Part shown: positions 11,601-24,239 of the stretch, piece after piece
Layout: each line of letters begins with the position of its first letter
Position numbering within the stretch: position 1 is the stretch's first letter
Assembly: GCA_023974075.1 (NCBI GenBank)
Contig: JAMFTG010000055.1
Location: forward strand, 712,477 to 776,476
Direction: 5' to 3'
Length of the DNA stretch: 64,000 bases
Source: Chaenocephalus aceratus
Taxonomy: Eukaryota; Chordata; Actinopteri; Perciformes; Channichthyidae
The notes under the pieces: model-generated
Databases searched by the model: none
The model's input: the letters and a program-made list of their open reading frames with translations, nothing else
What the model was told of the DNA's origin: nothing
Made by a program: the position numbers and the translations under genes

Positions 11601-11870
11601 TATCACGGCTCGTCTGGATCCCCAGTGTTTGATGCTCAGTGCAAGGTTTTTGGTTTGCACACCTCAGGATATGGTTACAATCATGAAACATCCAAGGGTG
11701 TGATAGAGTGTGCCCAACCTCTGCTAACTATCTTTGCACACTTTGTGAGTAAACTGAGGGAGCATGGGAAGAAGGAGCTGTTGAAGAGAGTTCAGAAAGT
11801 AGCAAAGAGAAACTCACACCTAGAAAAGATACTCAACCCCGACTCTGATGACTCAGTGGAGATTGATTAG
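8608..11870 (+). CDS. fam111-like: FAM111-like trypsin-type serine protease
   Basis: Predicted coding exons are 8608-8631, 9174-9224, 9975-10025 and 10113-11870, all with GT-AG borders and phase 0, giving 627 residues; human FAM111A has 611. The start is the ATG at 8608, just inside an exon opening after the acceptor at 8581. The C-terminal third is a trypsin-like protease domain. The catalytic His is in ILTNAHLF (about residue 378), Asp in ELDYAILEL (about 428) and Ser in HGSSGSPVF (about 543), so the triad is complete. The middle (from RFRVKFPSD, residue 47 on) matches the ubiquitin-like region of the family. Mammalian FAM111 proteins act in the nucleus at DNA-protein crosslinks and restrict some viruses; fish genomes carry several paralogues, so exact orthology is not assigned. 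Exons 2 and 3 are near-duplicates that repeat KKEKDADPT. A candidate AATAAA is at 12161. Confidence 0.85.
8684..9435. repeat. 148-bp direct duplication in fam111-like introns 1 and 2
   Basis: 8684-8831 and 9288-9435 are near-identical direct copies (from ACCAGAGCTCTCAGGAGACC to CTTCTCCTAGGGTGCT), one on each side of coding exon 2. With the paired exons 2 and 3 they show that this part of the gene grew by tandem duplication. Confidence 0.85.
9691..9710. repeat. Poly(C) tract
   Basis: An uninterrupted run of about 20 C within intron 2 of the fam111-like gene. Confidence 0.95.
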
Positions 11871-12480
11871 AAAGATTAGATAATCAGGGGCTGAACACAC
11901 GAGGCTGGACAGCTTATATTCCCATGCATCATCACACTTCAGATCTGTTTTCTAGTGCATCCGGTTTCATATTGACTTCTCTGTTAGTCTGTACCAGCCA
12001 ATATAACTTTTTTATATATCCATATTTCTTGTAAGCATCAGTTTTTTATTTTATCCTAGTTTTTTAGTTTGTCATATCTATAGTTGTTCTTTTTTTAACA
12101 ACGCCCTTACTTCACTGTGTTCATGTATGCACCATTGTACACCAAATTAACCTAATTGGCAATAAACCAAATTCTGATGTTGATTGTGCTGCATACTCAC
12201 CGTTTGTGGAATATATTTCATGTATTGTTAGGTATTTTATTGAGGCAGTGAACTGAATGCCATATATTTCATGTATTTTCTCTTTTAACACGTATTGGAA
12301 GCTCCTTAAGTGTGAGCTGATATTTGTTTTTATTTCAATATATTTCTCCCGAGGTAAATGTGTTTATTCTGTCCTGGCCTTCCCTACCAATGTATTCTGT
12401 TTGTGATTTATTAAAAGTTGATCTCTTCAAAATCTGTTTCATGGGTCTGATTTTTTAAACTAAGGGTTGTGTTATTCGAC
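11871..12480 (+). other. 3' untranslated region of the fam111-like gene
   Basis: This AT-rich sequence follows the TAG stop. The first canonical AATAAA is at 12161-12166 (GGCAATAAACC), which would give a 3' UTR of roughly 310 bases. No other coding content is seen. Confidence 0.5.
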
Positions 12481-14266
12481 GTATGTAGCCCCCGCCCCTT
12501 TTCCCGCTTCCGGTGAGTAAAAGAACCAAAAGCCCAAAAATAGAGCCGAATTTTTTTTTCTTTGGCAAGTGGAGGTTGATAAAGCTGGTGACGCTAAGCA
12601 AAGTAAGCAATTATGCTTTAACATGAAGTACTAACACATAATACGGCAATGTTGAAGTCCTAGAGCAGGAGACGGTGAATTGTTCCCACCATCTCCACCC
12701 TTCAGTCTTAACAGGCGATAACATTTTGTTTCCATAACAACTGAAATAACAACCCGGGACTTCTCTATGCTGCAGGTACAATGATGATTTAGGGCTCCAT
12801 CACTTTGCCTTTTCTCACTTGAAAAAGGTTATGATGTTACGGCTCGAATATGGTTAATAAATAAGTACCAAAAACACACTATAATCAGTGTTTCAGAGTG
12901 TGTGATAATATACATAATACAGGGAACAGGCCAGAGTAATGTCCCAACACACAGTGTAGCAAGGACTCTGTTAGCCGAACAAGCATCCTTCAAGCCATAT
13001 TTGATGCAATGTTCAAATAGTTTGATTTGGGGGAGGTGTACATTCACCACACCTTTCAGAGCTGAAGAAAACTACAGCAACATTTGCTTCATAAAGAACA
13101 CATTTATCATAGGACAAGAAGGAAGTGATGTCAAAAGTACTCAAATCCTTTACTCAAGAAAAAGACACTCATCTAAATAAGTAAAAAAACATCACTAGTA
13201 AAAGTCCTGGATGCAAAATGTTATCTTGGTCAAAGTACAGCAGTATTACCAGCTGGAGTTTATTTAGGACCTAACGAGCTGTAAGCCTATAGCTCCCCCT
13301 AGTGGCCCTTCACCCTCCCCTTCACCTTTAATGAGAAACAACAACAATATATTTCCTGGTATTATCAAAGCCTTTTTATTTCTCATTGTCATTAAAACAA
13401 ACCCCTGCAAAGTAATATTTGAGCCAAACAAACCCTTGGCTCTACCAGAATGATCTGATTAATGCAGACTGTTGATTACGTGAAGACCAAGAGCTGTGTC
13501 TGTACTGGGACACAAACGGATCCTTTCTAAAGCAACTCAGCAGAATCAAGCTTGATCGCCCGATTGACGGTTTCAGAAATCCACACCACTTGTCGGACAT
13601 ACCCTCCCAAATCGATGTTGAGATGCATTGGTTCTGTCCAATCAGCTGCAGCGTCCAATGAGTGACCAATGCACAATAAGGGGGCGTATCGGGCGTAAAA
13701 CTTCACTGAAGGACGCTCAGGTGCTTCCTTGCTCATCTTTCCTCGATCCTCACGCTTTGGGATGGTCTTCAAGACGGCGCACCAGAACATGTTCCGGTTA
13801 AGTTTAAATGTCCCACTTGGGATGAACCCTAATGCTGTGTCTCAATGTGGATACTTCCCTCCGTACACTGCCATGTTGTGCACTGTGAACACGTGGGCAG
13901 TGTGTGAATTTCAACCATTAAGTGTTGTTTTAAATTGCACATGTGATGTTACGACTGTTAGCTAGCTAGCCACCAAGCGACGTTATTGTTTACTGAGTCA
14001 TTACAGACTACTTAACTAACCCCATTAACTATTTGGTGGCTTCTTTTTGACACCAGTACTGTGGTACATGTATTAAATACAGAAATACAACCACATTATT
14101 TGGTCTTATATGTATAGAGCGGATTTCACCAAAGCACTTCCGTTACGTAGCCAGAAATAGGGGTAACTTTTTGACCGTTGTGACCAATGCGGGTATTCAT
14201 AGGGCTTTTGCCGTACTTTTCATTGGGCAACACTTACGCACTCTAAAATGCAAATGACTTTCACTC
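12481..14266. other. Region between fam111-like gene and tlr2, including probable tlr2 3' UTR
   Basis: No convincing gene. On the minus strand an AATAAA (plus TTTATT, 13375-13380) lies about 890 bases after the tlr2 stop codon, so 13370-14266 may be the tlr2 3' UTR. An 87-codon minus frame at 13527-13790 gives no recognisable protein. Around 13130-13220 there is a decayed fragment of the AGTACTCAAATCCTTTACTC type of short transposon. Confidence 0.4.
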
Positions 14267-15009
14267 TCAACCCTCCTCCTCCTCCTCTTCTTCGTCTCTC
14301 AGAGCGTTGCGGACTTTCCTCCAGAATTCCCCGCTCCGTTCCTCCTCCCGAGGCCACTCCAGGTAGGTGGTGGAGCTCATGAGTTTGCGCAGTTTGCAGA
14401 AGCGTTTCGGTATGTCGTCCTTGGACAGCGGTTCGAGCAGGATCAAGATGGCCGCGTTACTGCCGGTCTCCCCATCGAAAAGCTGGAAGTGGGAGAAGTC
14501 GAGCTCGTAGCGGCACCACTCGGACTGGACGAAGTTCTCGGACAGAATGAAGACGGTCCGCCGGCTGCGCTCCATGGCGCTCATGATGTTGTCCACAATC
14601 CAGTGACCGGGAAGGAAGTCCCGTTTGTGGAGGCACAGGGTCAGAGGTCGGGGATTCAGAGAGTCTCCATCGTTCTCCCTGTAAGAGTAAAAACCAGAGA
14701 GCAGGTCATGTTTCTAAACAGAATTTGGTTGATGGTCTGTTTGCCAGCTGCTCATAGAGTCCTTTTTTGAACCTGTAAATGTTGAGGACCCCAACGTTTT
14801 ATGCTAGCAATGTTTAGTAGGGTCTCCAGCACATAGAAACTGCCGGATGCTAACCTGCATATGTTAGGAAATGTGCACAATTAGGATAAGTTGGGTGATT
14901 AGCATTGTAGCCCATGCACACAGTAGTTTAAAAATGGCTTGGCCGATTTGGAAATGTTACCTTGGTTGCTGATTGGCTAATGGTTACACAAGCCAAATCG
15001 TTATGACAT

Positions 15010-15170
15010 CATAAAGTGGCTAAAATCTGATCAGCTCATTTTCAGACAGGTTTTTATAGAAAATCAGGACAAAAAGCGAGTGAATCTTTTCCCTGAAACT
15101 TTCACACATGTTGATGTATAAAATAAATGAAAAAGTGGATTTTGCACAACAGGTGACCTTGAATTAAAGT
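15010..15170. mobile_element. Decayed TTAA-type transposon end in tlr2 intron 10
   Basis: The stretch ends AGTGGATTTTGCACAACAGGTGACCTTGAATT and contains ACACATGTTGATGTA. These are the same 3' terminal features as the TTAA elements at 19714, 44399 and 47374. The left end is not recognisable. Confidence 0.5.
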
Positions 15171-17080
15171 CTAGTGTGTTTGAGGTTACCTCGGCTCCTC
15201 CAGCTCGGGTACCAAGAAGTTTTCCACCCAGCTAGCATCTCTCTCGCTGTACGACACAAAGGCGTCGTAAGATAGCAGCCCTTCTCTTCGTTGTCGCCGC
15301 CGGGAGCTTCTCTTGGCCTTTAGCCACGCCCACATCATCCTGAGATACCAGAACGCATGAAGGCGCCACAGCAGGACACACACCAAGACGCCAATGATCA
15401 ACGCCACCACACAACTCACGGACACAAACAAAACCCGCCGGCACACAACCACAGAGAGCTTCACCCGCCCCGCTGGCTCCCCCTGCAGGTAGAGAGGGGA
15501 ATCGCAGACGTAGGCGTCCTCTCCGTCTGATAAATGCACATCTTCGCCTCCTTTAATGGCCGACTGGAGGAAGTAGACAAAGTCGCAGGAGCAGACAAAT
15601 TTGTTTTGGCCCGCCCAGAGGTCCTGGAGGCGTCTGTATGCCTGGAGGTCCGAACGGGTGAACATGTTCAGGGTGTTTGACTGTGGAAGAGCAAGCAGGG
15701 GGTTATGATAGGCTATTTTTCATCTGTAGTCCCGGACAGATTTCACACCAGAAGCAAAGTCAATGCCGAGAAGCGGATCGACGGGAATGGACACACCCCA
15801 GTACAGTACATGAAGCTGTATGTATCTATGCAGTAATCATTTTACTACTGTTGTATAACACACTTAATATTCCATAATGTTACACTCTCTTCATTGTATA
15901 AATACTGCTGCTTCTTACTCTCAACCCGAATGTGTACTTCTGCCAGTTGTAATAATTCTTTACATGAATGTGCATGCCTTTTATTTAAGAGTCTCTTTCT
16001 ACAGTGTGCTGTAACAACGTACATTTCCCCTTTGTGGGACGAATATAGGAATTCTGATTCATATTTTTATATTAACTATTGAAACCATGCATGCAATACA
16101 TTCGTTTGGCCACTACTATAATCTGGCGCATTCCCCGGGGCTTGAAGAATACAAGAAGAAATATTAAGATTGGTGCTCACCTGTATGGTCAGTGTTTGCA
16201 GGTTTGGGAACATCCATCCAGGGGGAAGGCTCAGTATCTTGTTCCCAGAGAGATGGAGCTCTCTCAGGGAAGGAAGGATCAGAAAGAAGGCTTTTAGATC
16301 GTTGTTGCTCAGATCCAAAACCTGTGGAGGATAAAAAACAATGGTGGACAAAGTCTTAAGATCTATTGCTTAAGTACAAGAAGCAGTACTAATATCTTTT
16401 ATTGTCATCATTCAAAGGCATAACAAAATTCCGTTGGCATCTCTCACGTCAGTAATAGAAATACACACTAAATTAGATCTCAACTTACATATTTACACAT
16501 TTTACAGGCAATAAACTGTCAATATTCAAAACTACAAAAGTGTAAATGTAATTGTGTTCCTAAATAGATGCTAAAAATGTCCATAAATGCTAGATAAATA
16601 TTTATGAATGTTTGAGGTGATGACGGTCTTTGAGGGGTGGAGGTGTGTTTATGTTCACAGCTGTTGGAGTGTGTTCTGTATTGGATTACTCTCTCAGTAC
16701 CTCCAGAGTTGCGGGTAGACAGGGGGAGATGCTTGTGAGTTTGGCCCAGGAGATGTTGAGGTATCGCAGGGTGGAAGGCCAGGAGCAGCCCCCGGGCATG
16801 GAGATGAATCCGTTCCTGCTGACGTCCAGGTGGGTCAGTTTGGAGAGGTTTGTCACCAGCCGGCTCATCGTGGACAAAGACTGCAGAGAAGCAACGTCGT
16901 CTTCAAATCTGGGGCCTTATTCTTCAATGTATTCTTAGATTGAAAGGAGTACTGCTGATGTGCTTGGAATAATGTACAGAAGGGGCTGAAGCTCTCAGAT
17001 TGTATCACTATGGGGGAATTCAGGTCCATCTTAAAGGACAGAACAAGAGTCCATTGGTCGACGTGATTGCTGTATCCCAT

Positions 17081-17995
17081 AAAGCTCCTGTCACACTGTC
17101 CCGAAATTGACACCCGATGGACACACGAATATGGAATTGTGAATTTCGCACGAAGATGGCCCCGAACCACACACGAAGGCAACATTTACATTACATTTAA
17201 GACGTACAACTGCAACGAAAGTAACACAAACAATTATGTTACAGTACTATGATACTGTACTGATATCTTCAGACTGTGTTCTTTACTTTTTCCGTCTTTA
17301 TATGTAGAAAATATTACGTTTTCTCCGTAATGTTGTTTCCATAGCAACTACAACTTCCTGTCAACTCTCCTTCAAAATAATATAATATATCCTTTTTAGT
17401 TTCACAGAACACAAATTGGGTTATTTACATGATATGTTTACATGATTTTGTTGTGCAATAAAACAACCCGATGGACACACGATAAAGGAAATGTTCAAAT
17501 GCGGCTGTGATCGTAGCAACGGGCCATTCGTGAGGGCATCTAAGCCATCGTATGACCGCTGGTGGAGTTTCTCGCTCCGGCAGCAACTTCGTGAGCGGAG
17601 GCAAAATCTTTGGCATGCCAAAAAATTGCAGAAGGACCTTGAGAAGGTTCATTTTCGTGTTGAATTCGTGTGTCAATTTTGCCCTTCGTAAGGCCATCGT
17701 GAGGGCATCTTGTTATCATCGGTGCCATCGGGCATTCGCCCCGATCAGAGTGAATGTGAATGCTCGATGATAACACGAAGATGACACGACTTGACAAGAT
17801 GCCCTCACGAGTGCCTTACGAAGTTGCCGCTCACGAAGTTGCTGCCGGAGCCTGAGAAACTCCACCGGCGGTCATACGATGGCTTAGATGCCCTCACGAA
17901 CGGCCCGATGTTGCTACGATCACAGCCGAATTTGAACATTTCCTTTATCGTGTGTCCATCGGGTGTCAATTTCGGGACAGTGTGACAAGGGCTTT
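17081..17995. mobile_element. Fold-back transposon with long inverted repeats, in tlr2 intron 7
   Basis: The outer ends AAAGCTCCTGTCACACTGTC (17081) and the complement of GACAGTGTGACAAGGGCTTT (ending 17995) are inverted repeats. Inner arms of about 140 bases (around 17463-17600 and 17828-17975) are complementary and include CGATAAAGGAAATGTTCAAA and its partner. A spacer of about 335 bases separates the outer left end from the repeated left arm, so that side has a nested or rearranged structure. No transposase frame. Confidence 0.75.
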
Positions 17996-18339
17996 ACTGA
18001 AGTCCTTTTTAAATTGTGCCAGTTTTTCATGTTTTATAATAGTTTCTATTATTTGCATATTGACTGGTTAATGTGCCATTTCATTTGTGCTTTACGACCG
18101 TCTGCCTGGATTGTCTTTGTTCATTTGTTGTAACATTGTTCATTTTGCCCTCTTGGCCAGGTCGCTCTGGAAGAAGAGATTTGAATCTCAATGAGACTTT
18201 TACCTGGTTAAATAAAGGATATATCGTAGGCCTACTACACAGCCTACGATTACCACGGTAAATATTATGGTAAATTAGGAATGATGGACCTTCTTTGTAA
18301 TTACAAGGTGGTATCAATGTTGTATAAAACCACAACAAT

Positions 18340-18530
18340 GGTAAATGGTGAATGGACTGTAGTTATATAGCGCTTTACGACCCCTTAAAGCTCTTTAGAT
18401 ACTACATGTCATCATTCATACACCGTTGGACATCCGCAGCACCTCGGGATTAAGTGTTTTGTCCAAGGATACGTCGACAACCTTCTGATTGAAAGACGAC
18501 TGCACTCCCTCGCAGCCACAGTCAAGAGTC
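18340..18530. mobile_element. Short dispersed repeat fragment in tlr2 intron 7
   Basis: It begins GGTAAATGGTGAATGGACTG and TATATAGCGCTTTACGAC, wording common to a widespread fish short repeat, and ends without a clear terminus near 18530. I place it by memory of the family, not by a second copy in this window. Confidence 0.4.
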
Positions 18531-18707
18531 AAGGCTTTTATCATAATTGTTACATAGCTAGAGTGTAGACATGTCAATGAACATATCAGGTCACAGGCTC
18601 CTCCAACAGAGCAACATGATAAAACTGATCAAATAGTGCAAATAAAATAGAGTAGAAATAGTGCAAGAAGAGTCTATATACAAGTAATTGGAAATGATAT
18701 ATTAGAT

Positions 18708-19218
18708 CAGGGGTGTCAAACTCAAGGCCCGGGGGCCAAATCCAGCCCGCGACTTCATTTAATATGGCACCACAAGAGCTTGCAAAGAATATAATATTTT
18801 TATTATACGGTTACATGCCGATTTACAGAAGCACGTTGCCCATAAACTACATATCCCACAATGCATCTCAAATTTGACTTTTTTCTCAGAATTTGAGTTT
18901 TTTTCTCAGAATTTGACTTTTTTTCTTCAAAATATTCTTTTAAAAAAAAAATCATTTTGTGACATTCTCAGTGAAGAGACTTGCAATGATTCGCCCTAGA
19001 CTTCTGCTTTCAGACGTATAGTTAATTATGAAGTTATGACCCTATCCGATAATAATCCAATGCAGAGGCAATAATGTAATATATAATACATTATTTTATA
19101 TATATTAAATATTTATATATGTATTTTTATATATATAGTCTTAAAGTTTACAACCGGCCCTTTGAGTGCAACCATAATGCTAATGTGGCCCGCGAAGAAA
19201 TTGAGTTTGACGCCCCTG
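18708..19218. mobile_element. Non-autonomous hAT-like transposon (511 bp) with perfect 8-bp target duplication
   Basis: The ends are CAGGGGTGTCAAACTCAAGG and the matching ...TTGAGTTTGACGCCCCTG. It is flanked by TATTAGAT on both sides (18700-18707 and 19219-19226). Subterminal GGCCCGCGG-type stretches are typical of such elements. It lies in tlr2 intron 7 and has no transposase frame. Confidence 0.9.
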
Positions 19219-19713
19219 TATTAGATAAATAATTTGTAAGTTGCAAACAGATGAATGTTTATGGAAGATCTTTCAAAAGTTCAGGTGTTCCACAAGGGAT
19301 AAAAAACACTAACTTGCATTTAAAACAGCGACACCTGAGAAACTTGGAAACACTTTAGATCTACGTTTAGGTACAACGCAAGTGCCTCAAAATAATCAAT
19401 ACAAATGTTCATTGCCCAGAATATTAACAGTTGACAAAGATTTATAAAATCAGAACACAAGAGTCGCCCTCAATGATACGTCTTTAGGTCTAAATGGAGG
19501 TACCTTCAGAGCATTTCCGCTGACGTTTAAGACTCGGAGGTCCTTCAGCGTGCCGTCACCATTGCACAGCGTCTCAGTCAGAGTCAGGTCGGTCAGCAGG
19601 TTGTCGGACAGGTCCAGGTATTGCAGGTTCAGCAGCAGGTGGGTTGTGGCACAGGGCATCACGAACACCTCGAGTGGAAAAGCTCATTTTAATTATATCC
19701 CCTAATTGTATTC

Positions 19714-22047
19714 TTAAAGGTCCCCTATTGTACTCAGTGATGGCAGAAGTACTCACATCCTTTACTCAAGTAGAAGTACAGATACTCATGTTTAAAAATA
19801 CTCTGGTGAAAGTAGAAGTACTGACTAAACTTCTTTACTCAAGTGAAAGTAAAGAGGCTTTGAAGTGTCCTTCAGTAGAAAGTACCCATAACTAGCAGCT
19901 GCTTTAAAGAGTACCTGACCTCCCTTTATATCAATAGAACAATAATGTCATCGTTAGCTAATGAATGTTTCCATGGTGACCAACGGCAACATGACAACGT
20001 TTCCATTGGTCCCTCTTCTTTAGAGAAGACCAGGAAGTGATGGATACACGGATTGTGTTCCAACCAATAGGCACGCAGTGACTCTAAAGAATAATGATCA
20101 CGCACCAACACACATTCAGACTAAAGGAACCAGCTGTTTGGAGAATGAGAGAAGTAGAAAGTACAGGTATTTGGGTTCAACATGTAAGAAGTAGAAAGTA
20201 CAGGTATTTGAGTTCAACATGAGAGAAGTAGAAAGTACAGGTATTTGAGTTCAACATGTAAGAAGTAGAAAGTACAGGTATTTGAGTTCAACATGAGAGA
20301 AGTAGAAAGTACAGGTATTTGAGTTCAACATGTAAGAAGTAGAAAGTACAGGTATTTGAGTTCAACATGAGAGAAGTAGAAAGTACAGGTATTTGAGTTC
20401 AACATGTGAGAAGTAGAAAGTACAGGTATTTGAGTTCAACATGTGAGAAGTAGAAAGTACAGGTATTTGTGTTCAACATGTAAGAAGTAGAAAGTACAGG
20501 TATTTGAGTTCAACATGTAAGAAGTAGAAAGTACAGGTATTTGAGTTCAACATGTAAGAAGTAGAAAGTACAGGTATTTGAGTTCAACATGTGAGAAGTA
20601 GAAAGTACAGGTATTTGTGTTCAACATGTAAGAAGTAGAAAGTAAAAAGTCATCATAAAAATAAGTAGTGGAGTAAATATACTGATACCAGAAACATTTT
20701 CAAAAAGGACCCCTATTATTCTGTTCTTCATCAATATATCACAGGTCTCAGATATATACATAGCCTGTCCTCTGATTGGCTGAAACACCATCAGATCATT
20801 GCACCATTACCCATAATCCCCTCTGTTTCAGCCCTGTTTCCAAAGTGCTGATTCTCTGTCTGTTACTTTAGATGAAAATAAGGAGCCCCTCCCCACTCTT
20901 TCCACAGAGGGGACACATGCTGATGTAGAAGAGACATGAAGAAGAGGGGACACATGTTGATGTAGAAGAGACATGGAGAAGAGGGGACACATGTTGATGT
21001 AGAAGAGACATGAAGAAGAGGGGACACATGTTGATGTAGAAGAGACATGGAGAAGAGGGGACACATGTTGATGTAGAAGAGACATGGAGAAGAGGGGACA
21101 CATGTTGATGTAGAAGAGACATGAAGAAGAGGGGACACATGTTGATGTAGAAGAGACATGAAGAAGAGGGGACACATGTTGATGTAGAAGAGACATGAAG
21201 AAGAGGGGACACATGTTGATGTAGAAGAGACATGAAGAAGAGGGGACACATGTTGATGTAGAAGAGACATTGAAGAAGAGGGGACACATGTTGATGTAGA
21301 AGAGACATGAGGAAGAGGGGACACATGTTGATGTAGAAGAGACATGAAGAAGAGGGGACACATGTTGATGTAGAAGAGACATGAAGAAGAGGGGACACAT
21401 GTTGATGTAGAAGAGACATGAAGAAGAGGGGACACATGTTGATGTAGAAGAGACATGAAGAAGAGGGGACACATGTTGATGTAGAAGAGACATGAAGAAG
21501 AGGGGACACATGTTGATGTAGAAGAGACATGGAGAAGAAGGGACACATGTTGATGTAGAGGATACATGGAGAAGAGGGGACACATGTTGATGTAGAAGAG
21601 ACATGAAGAAGAGGGGACACATGTTGATGTAGAAGAGACATGGAGAAGAGGGGACACATGTTGATGTAGAAGAGACATGAAGAAGAGGGGACACATGTTG
21701 ATGTAGAAGAGACATGAAGAAGAGGGGACACATGTTGATGTAGAAGAGACATGAAGAAGAGGGGACACATGTTGATGTAGAAGAGACATGAAGAAGAGGG
21801 GACACATGTTGATGTAGAAGAGACATGAAGAAGAGGGGACACATGTTGATGTAGAAGAGACATGAAGAAGAGGGGACACATGTTGATGTAGAAGAGACAT
21901 GAAGAAGAGGGGACACATGTTGATGTAGGAGAGACATGAAGAAGAGGGGACACATGTTGATGTAGGAGAGACATGAAGAAGAGGGGACACATGTTGATGT
22001 AGAAGAAGACATGAGGAAGTGGATTTTGCACAATAGGTGACCTTTAA
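19714..22047. mobile_element. TTAA-flanked transposon with a nested family A element and a 37-bp minisatellite
   Basis: The outer ends are TTAAAGGTCCCCTATT (19714) and AATAGGTGACCTTTAA (to 22047), with TTAA at both ends as in piggyBac-like elements. About 19729-20706 is an inverted family A hAT-like element with about 13 copies of its own 37-bp unit; CCCCTATT at both junctions is a plausible 8-bp target duplication. The host element resumes with ATTCTGTTCTTCATC. Its internal GGGGACACATGTTGATGTAG segment, single-copy in the relatives at 44399 and 47374, is amplified here. The whole complex is tlr2 intron 6. Confidence 0.8.
20912..22017 (-). repeat. 37-bp minisatellite, about 30 copies, inside the TTAA transposon
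   Basis: The unit is GGGGACACATGTTGATGTAG + AAGAGACATGAAGAAGA, with GGA/GAA variants. All three minus frames stay open for hundreds of codons because the unit has no stop in any frame and 37 is not a multiple of three. They are not genes, although the longest frame begins in real tlr2 exon 6 sequence. Confidence 0.95.
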
Positions 22048-22394
22048 CATTCAGACAACCCCATGTGACAGATACCTGAGAGTTTATGATGGACACCCTT
22101 CTGGGGTACTGCAGCAAAAAAAACAGCTGCAGCAACGAGCTGAACTGAAAGACATTCAGCACCACAACGTTGCGTAGGAAGAACTCATCGATGTTTTTAT
22201 GATCGGTCAATCTGGCCTTCTCCCACCTAACACCAACCAACAAAGCACATTATCAAGCAGTCATTCGCCCAACAGTTGATCACAATGAAGCGGCTTTTAT
22301 TTATAACTACAATATAAACTCACGTATGGGGGACAGTACAGTATGCACATTAGTGGCTTACATCTAAAAGTCCCTATGTCTGTCGCTTTTCTAT

Positions 22395-23000
22395 CTCCGA
22401 AGGGTTTTTTAAAAAGCCTTTCAGCAGGATTTGCTTTTATCTTCATTAGACTGGACTACTGTAATGGTGTCTTCACAGGTCTCACTAAAAAATCTATTAG
22501 GAAGCTGCAGCTGATTCAGAACGCCGAAAGAAAGTGGATCAGTCCAGTTCTGAAGTCTGTACACTGGCTTCCTGTCAGCGACTTCATACTGCTGCTGGTT
22601 TATAAAGCATTGAATGGTTTATTCTGATCTGCTGGTAAATGATGAACCATCCAGATCTCTCAGGTCTTCAGGGACAGGTCAGCTTCCTGTCCCCAGAGTC
22701 AGAACTAAACATGGAGAAGTTCAGTTATTACGCTCCAAATATCTGGAACAAACTCCCAGAAACCTGCCGGTCCGTTGCGACCCAGGCTGAAGACTCGAGC
22801 TATTCATATCTTAAACTGCACTGTAACTTTTATTCATGTACCTGTGATATTCATGTTTTATTATCTTTGCTTTTTAATGAATGTTTTGAAATGCCAGTCT
22901 GTAATGTGTTTTCCGCTGCACTATTTCTTAATGTTTTTCATTGTTGTAAAGCACTTTGAATTGCCTTGTGTTGAAAGGGTCTATATAAATAAACGTGCTT
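22395..23000 (+). mobile_element. Decayed L2-type LINE fragment in tlr2 intron 5
   Basis: Plus-strand remnants of an L2 reverse transcriptase C-terminus (RLDYCNGVFTGLTKKSIRKL, SVHWLPV, YKALNG), with frames broken around 22630. A LINE-like 3' tail follows (TTGTAAAGCACTTTGAATTG ... CTATATAAATAAACG). It is older and more damaged than the L2 copy at 829-2164. Confidence 0.75.
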
Positions 23001-24239
23001 GCCTTTCAATCCAGAAAGAAGACTGATGGATGCTTGTAGTCCTACCTGCCCTCGCCGATCAGCGTGACGCCGTCCATGAACAGGGAGGTGATCGGCTCGC
23101 CATCCACCGCCTCAAGGAAGTCAACAATGCCCTTATCGGACACATAAAGGTTGCAGAAGGTAATTCTCCTGAAGAAAGACATCATAGAAGAGTGAGTGGT
23201 TTGGTCACCATTTTCTGGGGTTAGGGTTACTTGCTTGAATTACATCTCACAATATATAAATCCTTCTAGCATGTCTTATGTTGTGATATTCTACATATGT
23301 TGTGCTGTTAATATTCTGGGCAATTAACATTTGTATTGATTATTTTGAGGCACTTTCGTTGGACCTAAATGCAGATCTAAAGTGTTTCCAAGCTCTTTAA
23401 AGCATGTGGTGAAGGATTATCAACGATTGTAGGAGTGTTGACGGGCCACCAGGTGTCGCTGTTTCGCTAACAGTTAGTAGTGAAGTAGTTTCATCAGCAT
23501 TGTTCTGTGCGGGTGGCCATCTTGTTTCTAATGTTTACATTCTACTATAGGCAAGGCGAGTGGTATTAATTGTGGCAAATAATCGTATAAATCTAACGTT
23601 ATGAACTCTCACCCAGTCAATTCCTTCGACTCCTGTGTTAGTTAATATGTTTACTCACTCGTTTGTGTAGATTTGAGAATTAGACGCTTGTGTTTTGTCT
23701 GATAATGTGGTGATTTATATTGGTTAGCATGCGGCTTATTGAAAGAGTGCTGCATTACAATTAGTATTGTAGATTTTGTCAGGTATTTTCAGTGCTGAAA
23801 TGTTTCATCTTTTACTTTCTGGAAAATGTTTATTGGACGACTAGACAAGACTTAAGACTTTATTTTAACTTTTGGATTAGCCATCTTGTTTCTAAAGTTT
23901 ACATTATATGCCAGTTGATGAAGAAGAGCTACCATTAAGAGAGGCTACGGGACATTTGGGTTGCTTCAGCATTGGAAAATAGAAGCACTGAAACAAAAGG
24001 AAAACATATTGTGTACAGACCTGACTCTCCGCCTGGCCATCTCTCTGAAGGGCTGAACGGACTGATTCAGATGCAGGTCTTTCAGAATAATAGGCGTCTC
24101 AGGGTAGGACACGTCCCCGATCACATCCGAAGCTAAGCTATGTTTGTTAGAAATGGACCATGGAGGCTTAAAGTGACTCGACCCAATGGCCAGACGTCAG
24201 CTAGCGCTCCGGACTCGTACCTGCAACATGGAGAGAAAC

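Noticed and set aside
13527..13790. 87-codon minus-strand frame
   Set aside because: It has no recognisable domain, lies in a position that fits the tlr2 3' UTR and has no splice partners.
20828..22243. Minus-strand frames of 387 to 471 codons reading YINMCPLF-type repeats
   Set aside because: Readings of the 37-bp array inside a transposon. Only the first 56 codons of the longest frame are real coding sequence (tlr2 exon 6), which ends at a splice donor at 22076.
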